Shown in pieces: positions 55,043 to 63,505 of a stretch of DNA of 64,000 nt. This DNA comes from Pandoraea fibrosis. Its GTDB lineage: Bacteria; Pseudomonadota; Gammaproteobacteria; Burkholderiales; Burkholderiaceae. Numbering within the stretch: position 1 is the first letter of the stretch; every line of letters begins with the position of its first letter. The translations under genes and the position numbers were made by a program. The stretch lies in contig NZ_CP047385.1 of the NCBI RefSeq assembly GCF_000807775.2, positions 682,001 through 746,000 on the forward strand, written 5' to 3'. Under the pieces are notes generated by a model, which saw only the letters and a program-made list of their open reading frames with translations, searched no databases and was not told where the DNA came from.

Positions 55043-56179
55043 TTGTTTCGGATTTATCTCCCTGTGGACAGAATCAGCGCCTCGTCGGCAATACGCCCAG
55101 TGAATTACGCCAATGCCCAACCACCATCTGACCGCGAATCCGAGTCCGTCAACGGACCGTCGGGCACTTATGTACAGGCGTGGCATGTGCCGCCGTTCAA
55201 TTGCGCTACGCGAGACGATGGCTCCTATGAGCGCCTGTCAGCCCATCTTCTCGGCGCGATGTTGTGGCTGGATCGCGCACCTCCCATGACCAAAGACGAG
55301 AAAGCGTGGACGATTAACGAACTGCAGCGGTATCTCAAAGATGTGTACGGCCGAGAGGAGGTCCCAACGGAGACTACACAGGAGCTAGCCAACGAAATCG
55401 TGCGCAATTGTGGGCAGGGGGCGGGACGTGATGAGCCTAGCGCCGCCACGATCGCCTTCGCACGCGATGTACTTGGGGAAATCCGCGAACAAAGCAAAAT
55501 TAAAGTCGATGTGGACTATGTCCTGCACGGGATGGCAAGGGACACTCCCCGAGGCTTCACAGCCATGACGCACGAAGCCGTTTCCGACCTGCTTTATCAG
55601 AACCATGTGATGGCTTGGGCAAAATTGGGGCCCGACAACGAGGCCAATGGGCGCGCCATTGTCGCGAGGCAGCTTCTTCAAACACTGTCGTCTGACCTTT
55701 ACGATGCGTTAACCGCGTCGAACCTTGGCTTGACAAGTTTGCCAGATCTACCGGAAAGCCTTTGCTACATGAACGTTGGACGCAACAAATTAAAAGAGTT
55801 GCCAGTGTTTCCCCGGGAAATTGTTGTGGTACTTGTTTACGACAACGTTTTAACAAAACTGCCGTTTGTGCCAAGCGAGATGAGATATCTCCATGCAGAG
55901 AACAATCTGCTAACTGAAATCCCATATGAACTACGGGACACGGGTGACAAGTGCGTGTTCTACTGCGCCGGTAATCCATTATCCGAAGAGATGGTGAACT
56001 ACTGGACAAATCTCATCTCAAACACGCCAAAATATGGTCCCGACTTTAGAAAGCTTTGGTCTGTAACCAATACATTTGCCGATACAGTTGGAGAAAAGCC
56101 TGGCGTCTACACGGGCTCGCAGATTAGCTTCGGCTCAGAGCCACCAGATCTTCGGCCATGGGACGAATGGGATTTATGA
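55043..56179 (+). CDS. LPX-type leucine-rich repeat protein, type III effector-like, start uncertain
   Basis: A 378-codon open frame. Residues 230-313 hold four 20-residue repeats of the pattern LxxLPxLPxxLxxLxVxxNx (Leu at 230, 250, 270, 290), ending in the cap AGNPLSEEM. This is the LPX class of YopM, SlrP, SspH and IpaH effectors. The remaining 65 residues (NTPKYGPDF near 328) stop where IpaH-type proteins begin their NEL E3-ligase domain, which is absent. Residues 75-210 are helical and unlike anything I know. The first ATG is codon 73; before it only TTG (55043) and GTG (55064, 55100) could start, so the gene may be truncated. G+C is low (25/60 at 55801-55860). Confidence 0.7.
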   Translation: MFRIYLPVDRISASSAIRPVNYANAQPPSDRESESVNGPSGTYVQAWHVPPFNCATRDDGSYERLSAHLLGAMLWLDRAPPMTKDEKAWTINELQRYLKDVYGREEVPTETTQELANEIVRNCGQGAGRDEPSAATIAFARDVLGEIREQSKIKVDVDYVLHGMARDTPRGFTAMTHEAVSDLLYQNHVMAWAKLGPDNEANGRAIVARQLLQTLSSDLYDALTASNLGLTSLPDLPESLCYMNVGRNKLKELPVFPREIVVVLVYDNVLTKLPFVPSEMRYLHAENNLLTEIPYELRDTGDKCVFYCAGNPLSEEMVNYWTNLISNTPKYGPDFRKLWSVTNTFADTVGEKPGVYTGSQISFGSEPPDLRPWDEWDL

Positions 56180-56563
56180 ACGCCAGATTCTCACTTCAGA
56201 CCCCGTCCAAGAAATCCAAGTGCATCAAAAAATACCTCAAAGGTTGGATTTGCATCCAACTTTTGGGGGGCTGTTCTAAGGTTGCGCCGCAGTTTGTCCA
56301 TAACGGTACGCTATGAAGATTGATGCGCCGCAATGCAGCCCCGCTCCCCCGCTCCGTTACGGCGCTCATTGTTTTGCATCAATTCCCATGCAAGGCTCCC
56401 CCCAAACAGCACCTTTGCGTGCCGAATCGGCACGAAGCCCGGTTTTCTGCCGCCTACACTCCGCTTCCTGAGACTGGCCGGTGGCCCCTGCGCGCTTTGA
56501 GCGTGTATTGCGTGGCCGCCACACATTTATCACCAACGCCAGCGTGATCCAGAGGAGCAGGGC
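56180..56563. other. Non-coding tail of the LRR locus and MHS promoter region
   Basis: 384 bases. The first part contains the hairpin at 56239-56264. No NEL-like or transposase sequence is seen. The last 60 bases hold the promoter and the AGGAGC ribosome-binding site of the MHS carrier. Confidence 0.45.
56239..56264 (+). terminator. Terminator of the LRR gene
   Basis: An 11-bp stem with one G-U pair (56239-56249 with 56254-56264), loop TTGC, ending in four T, 59 bases after the LRR stop. AT-rich, unlike other terminators in the window, consistent with the foreign character of the locus. Confidence 0.6.
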
Positions 56564-57883
56564 ATGACCAGTAACGCCAAACCCCACAACCCGTGGCGCG
56601 AGATCTGCGCCGCGAGTATCGGCAACGCACTCGAGTTCTACGATCTGCTGATCTATGGCTACTTCGCCATCGTGATCGGGCAGTTGTTCTTCCCGTCGCA
56701 CGACGCGACCACGTCACTGCTGCTCTCGGTCGGCACCTTCGGTATTTCGTTTGTGACCCGCCCGCTCGGCTCGATCGTCCTTGGCAGCTATGCCGATCGT
56801 GCGGGCCGCAAGGCGTCGCTCACGGTGTCCATCGCGCTGATGATGCTCGGCACGGCAATGATCGCGTTCGCGCCGACCTACGCCCAGATCGGTATCTTCT
56901 CGCCGCTGATCATCATCGTCGCGCGCATGTTGCAAGGTTTCTCGACGGGCGGTGAGTTCGGTGCCGCCACGGCTTTCATGGTCGAGCACGCCGATGCCAA
57001 GCGCCGTGGCTTCTTCGCCAGTTGGCAGATGTCCACGCAGGGCCTTGCCACGGTGCTCGCCGCCGGGGTTTCCGCGCTGCTGAGCATGCTGCTCACCGCC
57101 GATCAACTGAGCGCATGGGGCTGGCGTATCGCCTTTGCCGTAGGCCTGCTCATCGGCCCGGTCGGTCTGTATATCCGCCGCAACATCGATGAGACCGCCG
57201 ACTTCAAGAAGCTCGGCGAGAAGCAGCGCGAGAAGTCGCCGCTGCGCGAAGTCTTCGGCCGCGATCGCGCCAATATGCTGCTCGGCGCCGGCGTGGTTGC
57301 CGCCGCTACGGCATTCAACTACGTCCATAAGCTGTACATGCCGACGTATGCAGTCAAGCAACTGCATATTCCGGCGACGTCGTCGTTCATCGGTGCCGTC
57401 GTGACGGGCGTGATGCTGATGATCGCCGCCCCCGTCGTCGGCCACCTCTCGGACAAGTTCGGCCGTATCCGCGTGATGCTCTGGGCGCTGATTCTCGTGG
57501 GCGTGACCACGTACCCGCTGTTCGTGCTGCTCAACCGCTACCCGACCTTCCAGACGCTGCTCATGGTGCAAGCGCTCGTGGGGCTGCTCATTGCCGTCAG
57601 CCTCGCGCCGCTGCCTGCCCTGCTGGCGGACATCTTCCCGACGAGCACCCGCGGCACCGGGCTGGCACTGTCTTACAACTTCTCGGTGACGGTGTTCGGC
57701 GGGTTCGCGCCGCTGATCGTGACCTGGCTGATCGATGCGACCCAGAACAAGCTCGCCCCGAGCTTCTACGTGATGGCGACCGCCGTGCTGAGTATTACCG
57801 CCGTGATCACGCTGGGCCGCCGGGTGCGCGCCGGCAAGATCGCCGGTATGACGCACGGTTCGCCCCGTGCTTCGAAGGCCTGA
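56564..57883 (+). CDS. MHS family MFS transporter
   Basis: A 439-residue twelve-helix carrier of the metabolite:H+ symporter family. Helix 1 has GNALEFYDLLIYGYF (about residues 20-34) and loop 2-3 has GSYADRAGRKA. It resembles the carrier at 25005-26381 in helix 1 and may carry a carboxylate. RBS AGGAGCAGGGC precedes the ATG. It is followed by a terminator-like hairpin and then the aspartoacylase-like gene, so they may share a substrate, such as an N-acyl amino acid. Confidence 0.87.
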   Translation: MTSNAKPHNPWREICAASIGNALEFYDLLIYGYFAIVIGQLFFPSHDATTSLLLSVGTFGISFVTRPLGSIVLGSYADRAGRKASLTVSIALMMLGTAMIAFAPTYAQIGIFSPLIIIVARMLQGFSTGGEFGAATAFMVEHADAKRRGFFASWQMSTQGLATVLAAGVSALLSMLLTADQLSAWGWRIAFAVGLLIGPVGLYIRRNIDETADFKKLGEKQREKSPLREVFGRDRANMLLGAGVVAAATAFNYVHKLYMPTYAVKQLHIPATSSFIGAVVTGVMLMIAAPVVGHLSDKFGRIRVMLWALILVGVTTYPLFVLLNRYPTFQTLLMVQALVGLLIAVSLAPLPALLADIFPTSTRGTGLALSYNFSVTVFGGFAPLIVTWLIDATQNKLAPSFYVMATAVLSITAVITLGRRVRAGKIAGMTHGSPRASKA

Positions 57884-57928
57884 TGAAGCCCCTCATCCGT
57901 CAACCGATGAACTGATTTTCGCCGTAAC

Positions 57929-57970
57929 GACGACGTCCGCTGTCCCCTACAGCGACGTCGTCATCTTTTT
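57929..57970 (+). terminator. Hairpin and T run between MHS carrier and aspartoacylase-like gene
   Basis: Stem 57929-57943 with 57949-57962 (8 bp, one bulged base, then 6 bp), five-base loop, followed by five T at 57966-57970. It lies 46 bases past the carrier stop and 25 bases before the next gene, so it may terminate or attenuate. Confidence 0.6.
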
Positions 57971-57994
57971 CGGCATCCCCTGCGGAGCATTTCC

Positions 57995-58978
57995 ATGACC
58001 ACGCTTGAAGCGATCCGCGCCGCCCTGCCGGCGTACCCCATCGAAGTCTCGTTTCCCGACATCCACCGCTGGCGCGAAGGCAATACCGGCATCGACTTTC
58101 TGCACTCGTTCGATAGCGGCAAGCCCGGCAAGCACGTCATGATTCTCGCGCTCACGCACGGCAATGAAGTCAGTGGCGCCATCGCCGTCGACGCGCTGCT
58201 CGCGTCCGGTGTGCGTCCCACAACGGGGCGTCTGTCGCTGGGCTTCGGCAATATCGGTGCCTACGAGCAGTTCAGCGCCGAGAACGCCGATGCGACCCGT
58301 TTCCTCGACGAAGACATGAACCGCGTGTGGACCGCCTCGACGCTCGACGGAGAACGGCAGAGCCGTGAACTCGCGCGGGCTCGCGCCATGCGTCCGTTCA
58401 TCGACACGGTCGATCTGCTGCTCGACATCCACTCGATGCACGAAGCTTCCGCGCCGCTGATGATGACCGGGCCGCTCGAGAAAGCGATTGCGCTGGCCGC
58501 CGAACTCGGCACGCCGGAGCACGTCATTATCGACAAGGGCCATGCGAACGGTACGCGTATGCGCGACTACGGCGGCTTCGGCGACGCCGCCAGCCCGAAG
58601 AACGCCTTGCTCATCGAGACCGGTCAGCACTTCGCCAAGAGCGCACGCGACGTCGCGCTCGATACCGCCGCGCGCTTCCTGCTGCACGCCGGTGTCGTGG
58701 CCGAAGCCGATGTGGCACCGTTCCTCACTCAAACGTTGCCTGCGCGTCAGAAGTTCGTGGAGATCACGCAGCCCGTGGTGGCGCGCTCGATGGATTTCTG
58801 TTTCTCGCAGCCGTTCACCGGGCTGGAAGTGATCGAGAAGGCCGGCACCGAGATTGCTCGCGATGGCGACGAGATCATCGTGACGCCCTATGACAACTGC
58901 GTGATCGTGCAGCCGTCGATGCGCCATCTCGGCGTGAATGTCACGATGATGCGTCTGGGACGTTTGCTCGATCGCTGA
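57995..58978 (+). CDS. Succinylglutamate desuccinylase/aspartoacylase family hydrolase
   Basis: A 327-residue zinc hydrolase. Zinc ligands: His55 and Glu58 in LTHGNEVSG, with the third His in LDIHSMHE (about residues 147-154); DEDMNRVW (about 105-112) holds the substrate-binding Asn-Arg. The C-terminal half has the added beta domain of the family. It cleaves an amide linking an acid to an amino acid or amine. Next to an MHS carrier, it may act on an imported N-acyl compound; it also resembles in fold the DUF2817 protein at 37953-39059. Confidence 0.88.
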   Translation: MTTLEAIRAALPAYPIEVSFPDIHRWREGNTGIDFLHSFDSGKPGKHVMILALTHGNEVSGAIAVDALLASGVRPTTGRLSLGFGNIGAYEQFSAENADATRFLDEDMNRVWTASTLDGERQSRELARARAMRPFIDTVDLLLDIHSMHEASAPLMMTGPLEKAIALAAELGTPEHVIIDKGHANGTRMRDYGGFGDAASPKNALLIETGQHFAKSARDVALDTAARFLLHAGVVAEADVAPFLTQTLPARQKFVEITQPVVARSMDFCFSQPFTGLEVIEKAGTEIARDGDEIIVTPYDNCVIVQPSMRHLGVNVTMMRLGRLLDR

Positions 58979-59018
58979 TGACGCAGCGAGCGCGTCGATG
59001 TGACTGAGGCAAGGAATG

Positions 59019-59044
59019 GGCCGGCGGATCGCCGGCCTTTTTTT
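59019..59044 (+). terminator. Rho-independent terminator of the aspartoacylase-like gene
   Basis: Perfect 8-bp stem GGCCGGCG with CGCCGGCC (59019-59026, 59030-59037), three-base loop, seven T. It lies 40 bases past the stop; on the other strand it falls just after the end of the GntP permease gene. Confidence 0.85.
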
Positions 59045-59067
59045 GTGCGCTGGGTTCGTCGTGACAG

Positions 59068-60516
59068 TCAGAACGTGCCGACCAGCGAGCCGACGACGAT
59101 CACGGCCACGAGGGCAATCAGCGCGCTCACGATGCTCGTCATGACGATGTCGAGATAGCTCTCGCGATGCGTGCTGCCGCAAACGGCCAGTAGCGTGACG
59201 ACCGCGCCGTTGTGCGGCAAGCTGTCGAGCGTGCCCGACGCGATCACGGCGACCCGATGCATGAGCGCCGGATCGATCCCGTGTTGCGCTGCGAGGCTCA
59301 CATACGCCGGGCCGAGTGCGTCGAGCGCAATCGTCAAGCCACCCGAGGCGGACCCGGTGATCGCGGCGAGCAGGTTGGCTGACAGGGCCAGGGACACGAG
59401 TGGGCCGCCGTCGATGGACAGTACCCAGTCGCGAACCAGCTCGAAGCCAGGCAATGCGGCAATCACGCCGCCGTACCCGACCAGACTCGCGGTACACATG
59501 ATGGGCAGGACGGAGGCGTTGGCACCGGCGTCCATCGTCTTTCGCAACGCGGGCAGACGTCGCCATTGCAAGGCCACCAGCACGACGATGGCGCTGGCGA
59601 GGGCCACGCACACGCCCCATACCCCGGCCACGCTCTGCAATGTGATGCCACCCCATCGAGGCTCGGAGAGAAAGCTCGCATCGAGACGTGGGAAGACGAT
59701 CACGTTCATCACGAAGTTGCCGCCGATGACGACAAGCAACGGCAGCGCGGCAGTGAGGATGCCGGGCAGGGTGTCGCTGCGATGTCCTTGCTCGATTTCC
59801 GCCGGATCGAATTCGCGCGCCACGCTCGCGCGCTCGCGCACGACGGTGGGATCGGCGGGTTTGTCCCACACCTCCGTTTCGGCGTAGCCATGACCTGCAC
59901 GACGAGCCTGCGCTTCGCGCCACGATAACCACCACAGGCCAATCGCGAGCATGATCGCTGAGGCCATCAACCCCAGCCCCGGTGCGGCGAACGGCGTGGT
60001 GCCGAAGAACGGCATGGGAATGGCGTTCTGGATGGCTGGTGTGCCCGGCATGGCCGACATCGTGAACGTCGACGTGCCCAGCGCAATCGCGGCGGGCATC
60101 AATCGCACGGGAATGTTGGCTTCGCGAAAGAGCGCGTGCGCCATCGGGGCGAGGACAAAGAACGCGACGAAGAGGCTCACGCCTCCATACGTGACCAGGG
60201 CACCGCCAAGCACGACGGCGAACATGGCCCGGCGCGCACCGAGTTTGTCCGTGAGGAACGCGGCAATCGCACGCACCGCACCGCTGTCCTCCATCAGCTT
60301 GCCGAACAGGGCACCGAGCAGAAACAGCGGGAAGAACTGCGCGACGAAGCGCGCGGCGTTCTGCATGAATGTCTGCGTCCAGTGTGCGAGGACGGGTTCG
60401 CCCGAGAGGGCCGCGGCGAGCATGGCTGCGGCGGGGGCCAGCAGCAGTACGGTCCAGCCGCGATAGGCCAGCCAGACAAGCAGCGCCAGACCGATCAGAA
60501 TGCCGGCAAGCTCCAT
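59068..60516 (-). CDS. GntP family permease
   Basis: A 482-residue inner-membrane carrier, mostly hydrophobic with about twelve segments. FPLFLLGALFGKLMEDSGAV (about residues 63-82) and SANLLAAITGSASGGLTIAL (about 381-400), with the conserved SGTLDSLPHNGAVVTLL (about 423-439), mark the gluconate/citrate-permease-like GntP family. Its ATG lies directly after the stop of the patatin gene upstream (TGAATG), so translation is coupled. It may carry a carboxylate released from the lipid or ester cut by the patatin, or the link may be accidental. Confidence 0.85.
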   Translation of the reverse strand: MELAGILIGLALLVWLAYRGWTVLLLAPAAAMLAAALSGEPVLAHWTQTFMQNAARFVAQFFPLFLLGALFGKLMEDSGAVRAIAAFLTDKLGARRAMFAVVLGGALVTYGGVSLFVAFFVLAPMAHALFREANIPVRLMPAAIALGTSTFTMSAMPGTPAIQNAIPMPFFGTTPFAAPGLGLMASAIMLAIGLWWLSWREAQARRAGHGYAETEVWDKPADPTVVRERASVAREFDPAEIEQGHRSDTLPGILTAALPLLVVIGGNFVMNVIVFPRLDASFLSEPRWGGITLQSVAGVWGVCVALASAIVVLVALQWRRLPALRKTMDAGANASVLPIMCTASLVGYGGVIAALPGFELVRDWVLSIDGGPLVSLALSANLLAAITGSASGGLTIALDALGPAYVSLAAQHGIDPALMHRVAVIASGTLDSLPHNGAVVTLLAVCGSTHRESYLDIVMTSIVSALIALVAVIVVGSLVGTF

Positions 60517-61617
60517 TCAGAGGGTCTCCGTCAAAGCGTCCAGATCGAGGGAAGCACGATGACCTAGGTCGGCGCCGTGCTGTTGCAGGAAGGCGTCGGC
60601 GCAGCGGCGTCCCTCGTCGCGCAACATCACCAGAAAATCCCATTCCGCCGAGAGCTTGGACGAGTAGCCGAGCGTGGTCATCATGTCGCTCGCGATGCGG
60701 TGCATGCGCATTTGCGCCCAGCGTTTGCCTTCGTCGCTACCGGCATCCACGACCTGACGCAGTACCGCGATCATGCGCAGTTCCTTGAGCAGCGTGGCGT
60801 TGAACGAGACTTCGTTGACGCGGTTGAGAATCTCGCGCGCGGAACGGGGCACGTCGTGGCGCTCGACCGGATTGACCTGCACGAGAATCGTGTCGCACGA
60901 CGCCGTCTCGCGTATGAGCGGTGTAATCGTGGGATTGCCCGCATAGCCGCCGTCCCAGTAAGGCTCGCCATCGATTTCTACCGCGCGGTACAAGGTGGGC
61001 AGGCAGGCCGAGGCGAGCAAGACCTCGGGCGTCATCTCGACATTGCGGAAGACGCGGCCGCGCCCGGTGCGAACGTTCGTCGCGGTGATGAACAACTGGA
61101 TCGGGCTGGCGGCGATACCGTCGAAATCGATGTGATCGGCCAACAGCCGTCGAAGAGGATTGAATTCGAGCGGCGTGAGATCGTAGGGCGACACGACGCG
61201 CGCGGCCAGATCGAAAAACATGAAGAACGGCGAATTGTCGAGCGACCAGCGCCCGAGCACGATGTCGAGCGGGGTACGGCGTAGCGGGCTGAACCGCCCG
61301 GCGTGGGACACGTCGCGCCAAAACTGCTCCAGCGCACCGCGCGCGGCGTCGGGACCGCCACGAACGTAGCCGGTCGCGAGCACGGCGGCATTCATGGCCC
61401 CGGCCGACGTGCCGGAGATGCCTTCGATATGGAACGGTGCGCCGTGCGAGACCGCTTCAAGCAAACGGTCCAGCACACCCCAGGTGAAGGCGCCGTGCGC
61501 CCCACCACCCTGCAGCGCGAGATCGACAGGCATGGTGCGCGTGGACGACGCTCGGGAGGTGGCTCGTGCGCCAGGCGAGGTTCGCGTGGCGGGACTGGCT
61601 CGTAGAACACGTGGCAT
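60517..61617 (-). CDS. Patatin-like phospholipase
   Basis: A patatin-family acyl hydrolase. The oxyanion-hole glycines GGGAHGAF, the nucleophile elbow GISGTSAGAMN (Gly-x-Ser-x-Gly) and the catalytic Asp in DGGYAGNP are all present. Ser and Asp form the catalytic dyad that cleaves acyl esters of phospholipids. I propose the ATG at 61617, which has GAGGGA just upstream; an ATG at 61533 just before the conserved core and one at 61638 are alternatives. There is no clear signal peptide. It is followed with no gap by the GntP permease. Confidence 0.87.
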   Translation of the reverse strand: MPRVLRASPATRTSPGARATSRASSTRTMPVDLALQGGGAHGAFTWGVLDRLLEAVSHGAPFHIEGISGTSAGAMNAAVLATGYVRGGPDAARGALEQFWRDVSHAGRFSPLRRTPLDIVLGRWSLDNSPFFMFFDLAARVVSPYDLTPLEFNPLRRLLADHIDFDGIAASPIQLFITATNVRTGRGRVFRNVEMTPEVLLASACLPTLYRAVEIDGEPYWDGGYAGNPTITPLIRETASCDTILVQVNPVERHDVPRSAREILNRVNEVSFNATLLKELRMIAVLRQVVDAGSDEGKRWAQMRMHRIASDMMTTLGYSSKLSAEWDFLVMLRDEGRRCADAFLQQHGADLGHRASLDLDALTETL

Positions 61618-61800
61618 GATCCCTCGGCGATGCGGCACTGCACCGACAGGCGCTGGCCGCGGGGGTCGTAACGAGAGTACGGTTGCAACGAGTACGCAGA
61701 TTGCGCTGCAACATAACCACTGTCTCAGATAAACAAGAAATCGGCAACCTCGTGGCCGAGCGTCCGTGGGTCCGCTGTTCTTGCTGGCGCGGGTGCGGGT

Positions 61801-62256
61801 TCAGGCGGTGTGTGGTGTGTGGCTGGTGCTTGTGGCGGCGAGGGCGTGTGCGGTATCCGCAGCGTCGTCGGTATCGTCCACCTCATCTGCCTGCGTCGGT
61901 TTGCCGCGGCGAAGGCTCAATTGGGCGAGTACGTCGGCATGTTGATTGCCCCAGCGGTACAGCATCTCGATAGGCTCGATGAACAATTCGCCCAACGGCG
62001 TGAGTGAATATTCCACCTTGGGTGGCACCACGGCATAGACCTCCCGATGGATCAGGCCATCGCGCTCGAGTTCGCGCAATGTCTGGGTGAGCATCTTCTT
62101 GGAGATACCCGGCAGGCGGCGTTGCAACTCCCCGGTGCGCGTGGTGCCGCACTGCAACGCGTACAGCACCATGCTCGTCCACTTCACGCTGAAGAGTTCC
62201 AGCACGCGACGCGGCACGCAGGTTTCTTCAAAAACGAATGGTTCGCGTTTGTTCAT
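61801..62256 (-). CDS. HxlR/MarR-type regulator
   Basis: A 151-residue regulator of the HxlR family. The wHTH region WTSMVLYALQCGTTRTGELQ (about residues 27-46) and KKMLTQTLRELERDGLI (about 54-70) is typical; the conserved Cys near the N-terminus (ETCVPRRV, about residue 13) is at the place used for redox or electrophile sensing. The C-terminal tail is acidic. It is divergent from the flavin oxidoreductase gene, so it should regulate it. Start at 62256; a longer frame to 62280 adds eight residues. Confidence 0.85.
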   Translation of the reverse strand: MNKREPFVFEETCVPRRVLELFSVKWTSMVLYALQCGTTRTGELQRRLPGISKKMLTQTLRELERDGLIHREVYAVVPPKVEYSLTPLGELFIEPIEMLYRWGNQHADVLAQLSLRRGKPTQADEVDDTDDAADTAHALAATSTSHTPHTA

Positions 62257-62413
62257 GGTAACCAAATGGTGACTATTCAACTAAAGAGTGCCTACTGGGG
62301 ATTTCGGCCCTTCCTCACTATACTTTGTGGCGGTAGTGCGCGTCATCTGGTGTGAGTGGCCATCAGGCCAGAAAATGCCGGATTCGGGCGCGCGCAGGAC
62401 AATGGAGAACCCC

Positions 62414-63419
62414 ATGAGCAGTTTGTCGAAGACGGCCCTCTCGATGCTGGATCTGGTGCCGATACGCGCCGGCGGCACGGTGGCCGAAGCCCTGAAACAG
62501 TCCACGGAGCTTGCTCAGCACGTCGAGCGACTGGGATTCCAGCGTTTCTGGCTGGCCGAGCATCACAATATGGACGGTATCGCGAGTTCGGCGACCGCAT
62601 TGCTGATCGGCCATATTGCGGACAAGACGTCGCGCATTCGTGTGGGATCGGGCGGCGTCATGCTGCCGAACCATCCGCCGCTGGTCGTGGCGGAAAACTT
62701 CGGTACTCTGGCTGCGCTGTATCCGGGGCGCATCGATCTGGGGTTGGGACGTGCTCCGGGCGCCGATCAGGCGACGATGCGCGCGCTGCGTCGCGACCGC
62801 CTGCCTGTCGAATGGCGACGACTTCCCCGAACAAGTTGCCGAATTGCGTGCGTTGCTCGCGCCGGCGCAGCCGGGGCAACGGTTAGTCGCGACGCCTGGT
62901 GCGGGCAGCGATATTCCCGTGTGGTTGCTGGGTTCGTCGCTGTTTTCGGCGCAACTCGCGGCACATCTGGGGCTGCCGTATGCGTTTGCGTCGCACTTCG
63001 CGCCGCGCTTCCTGTTTGACGCGCTAAGGCTTTACCGCGAGCTCTTCCGCCCGTCGGCGGTATTGGATAAGCCCTACGTGATGGTGGGCGTGCCCGTTGT
63101 CGCGGCACCGACGGATGAGGAAGCGGCATTTCTCGCGACGTCGGCGCAACAGAAGATTCTGGCCCTCATGCGCGGGCAGAGCCTGAAGCTGCAACCGCCG
63201 GTGGACGATATGGATGCGCGTTGGGACCCGGCCGAGCAGCATTCGGTGGAAGCGTTCCTCGGTGTGTCCGTAGTGGGCGGCCCGGAGCGCGTGAAAGCGG
63301 GGCTGTCCGATCTGGTTGAGCGCACGCAGGCCGATGAGTTGATGCTGGTGACCGACGTGTACGACCCCGCGTTGCGACTGCGTTCATGCGACATCGTTGC
63401 ATCGGTCTGCAAGTCCTGA
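62414..63419 (+). pseudogene. LLM-class flavin-dependent oxidoreductase, frameshifted
   Basis: The two halves of one oxidoreductase are in different frames. The first part starts at 62414 (GGAG six bases upstream) and reads [30 protein letters not shown] and [18 protein letters not shown] up to about 62800. The rest, starting [14 protein letters not shown] near 62813, reads on in the +1 frame to the stop at 63419. Removing one base around 62800-62812 restores one continuous protein of about 334 residues. Bacterial luciferase-like monooxygenases use FMNH2 supplied by a reductase. The shift may be real decay or a sequencing error. The HxlR regulator is divergent from it. Confidence 0.8.
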
Positions 63420-63505
63420 CGATCCGCGCGTCGCGCTGGTAAGTGGGGGAATAGGGAGCGGACGGCACATGCGTCGCACGTGCTTCCCGCTCGCCCCCAT
63501 TTGCG

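Noticed and set aside
57947..60643. Minus-strand open frame of 898 codons
   Set aside because: It is antisense to the aspartoacylase-like gene and out of frame with the GntP permease. Its composition is Arg/His-rich with no domain, as expected of shadow frames in GC-rich DNA.
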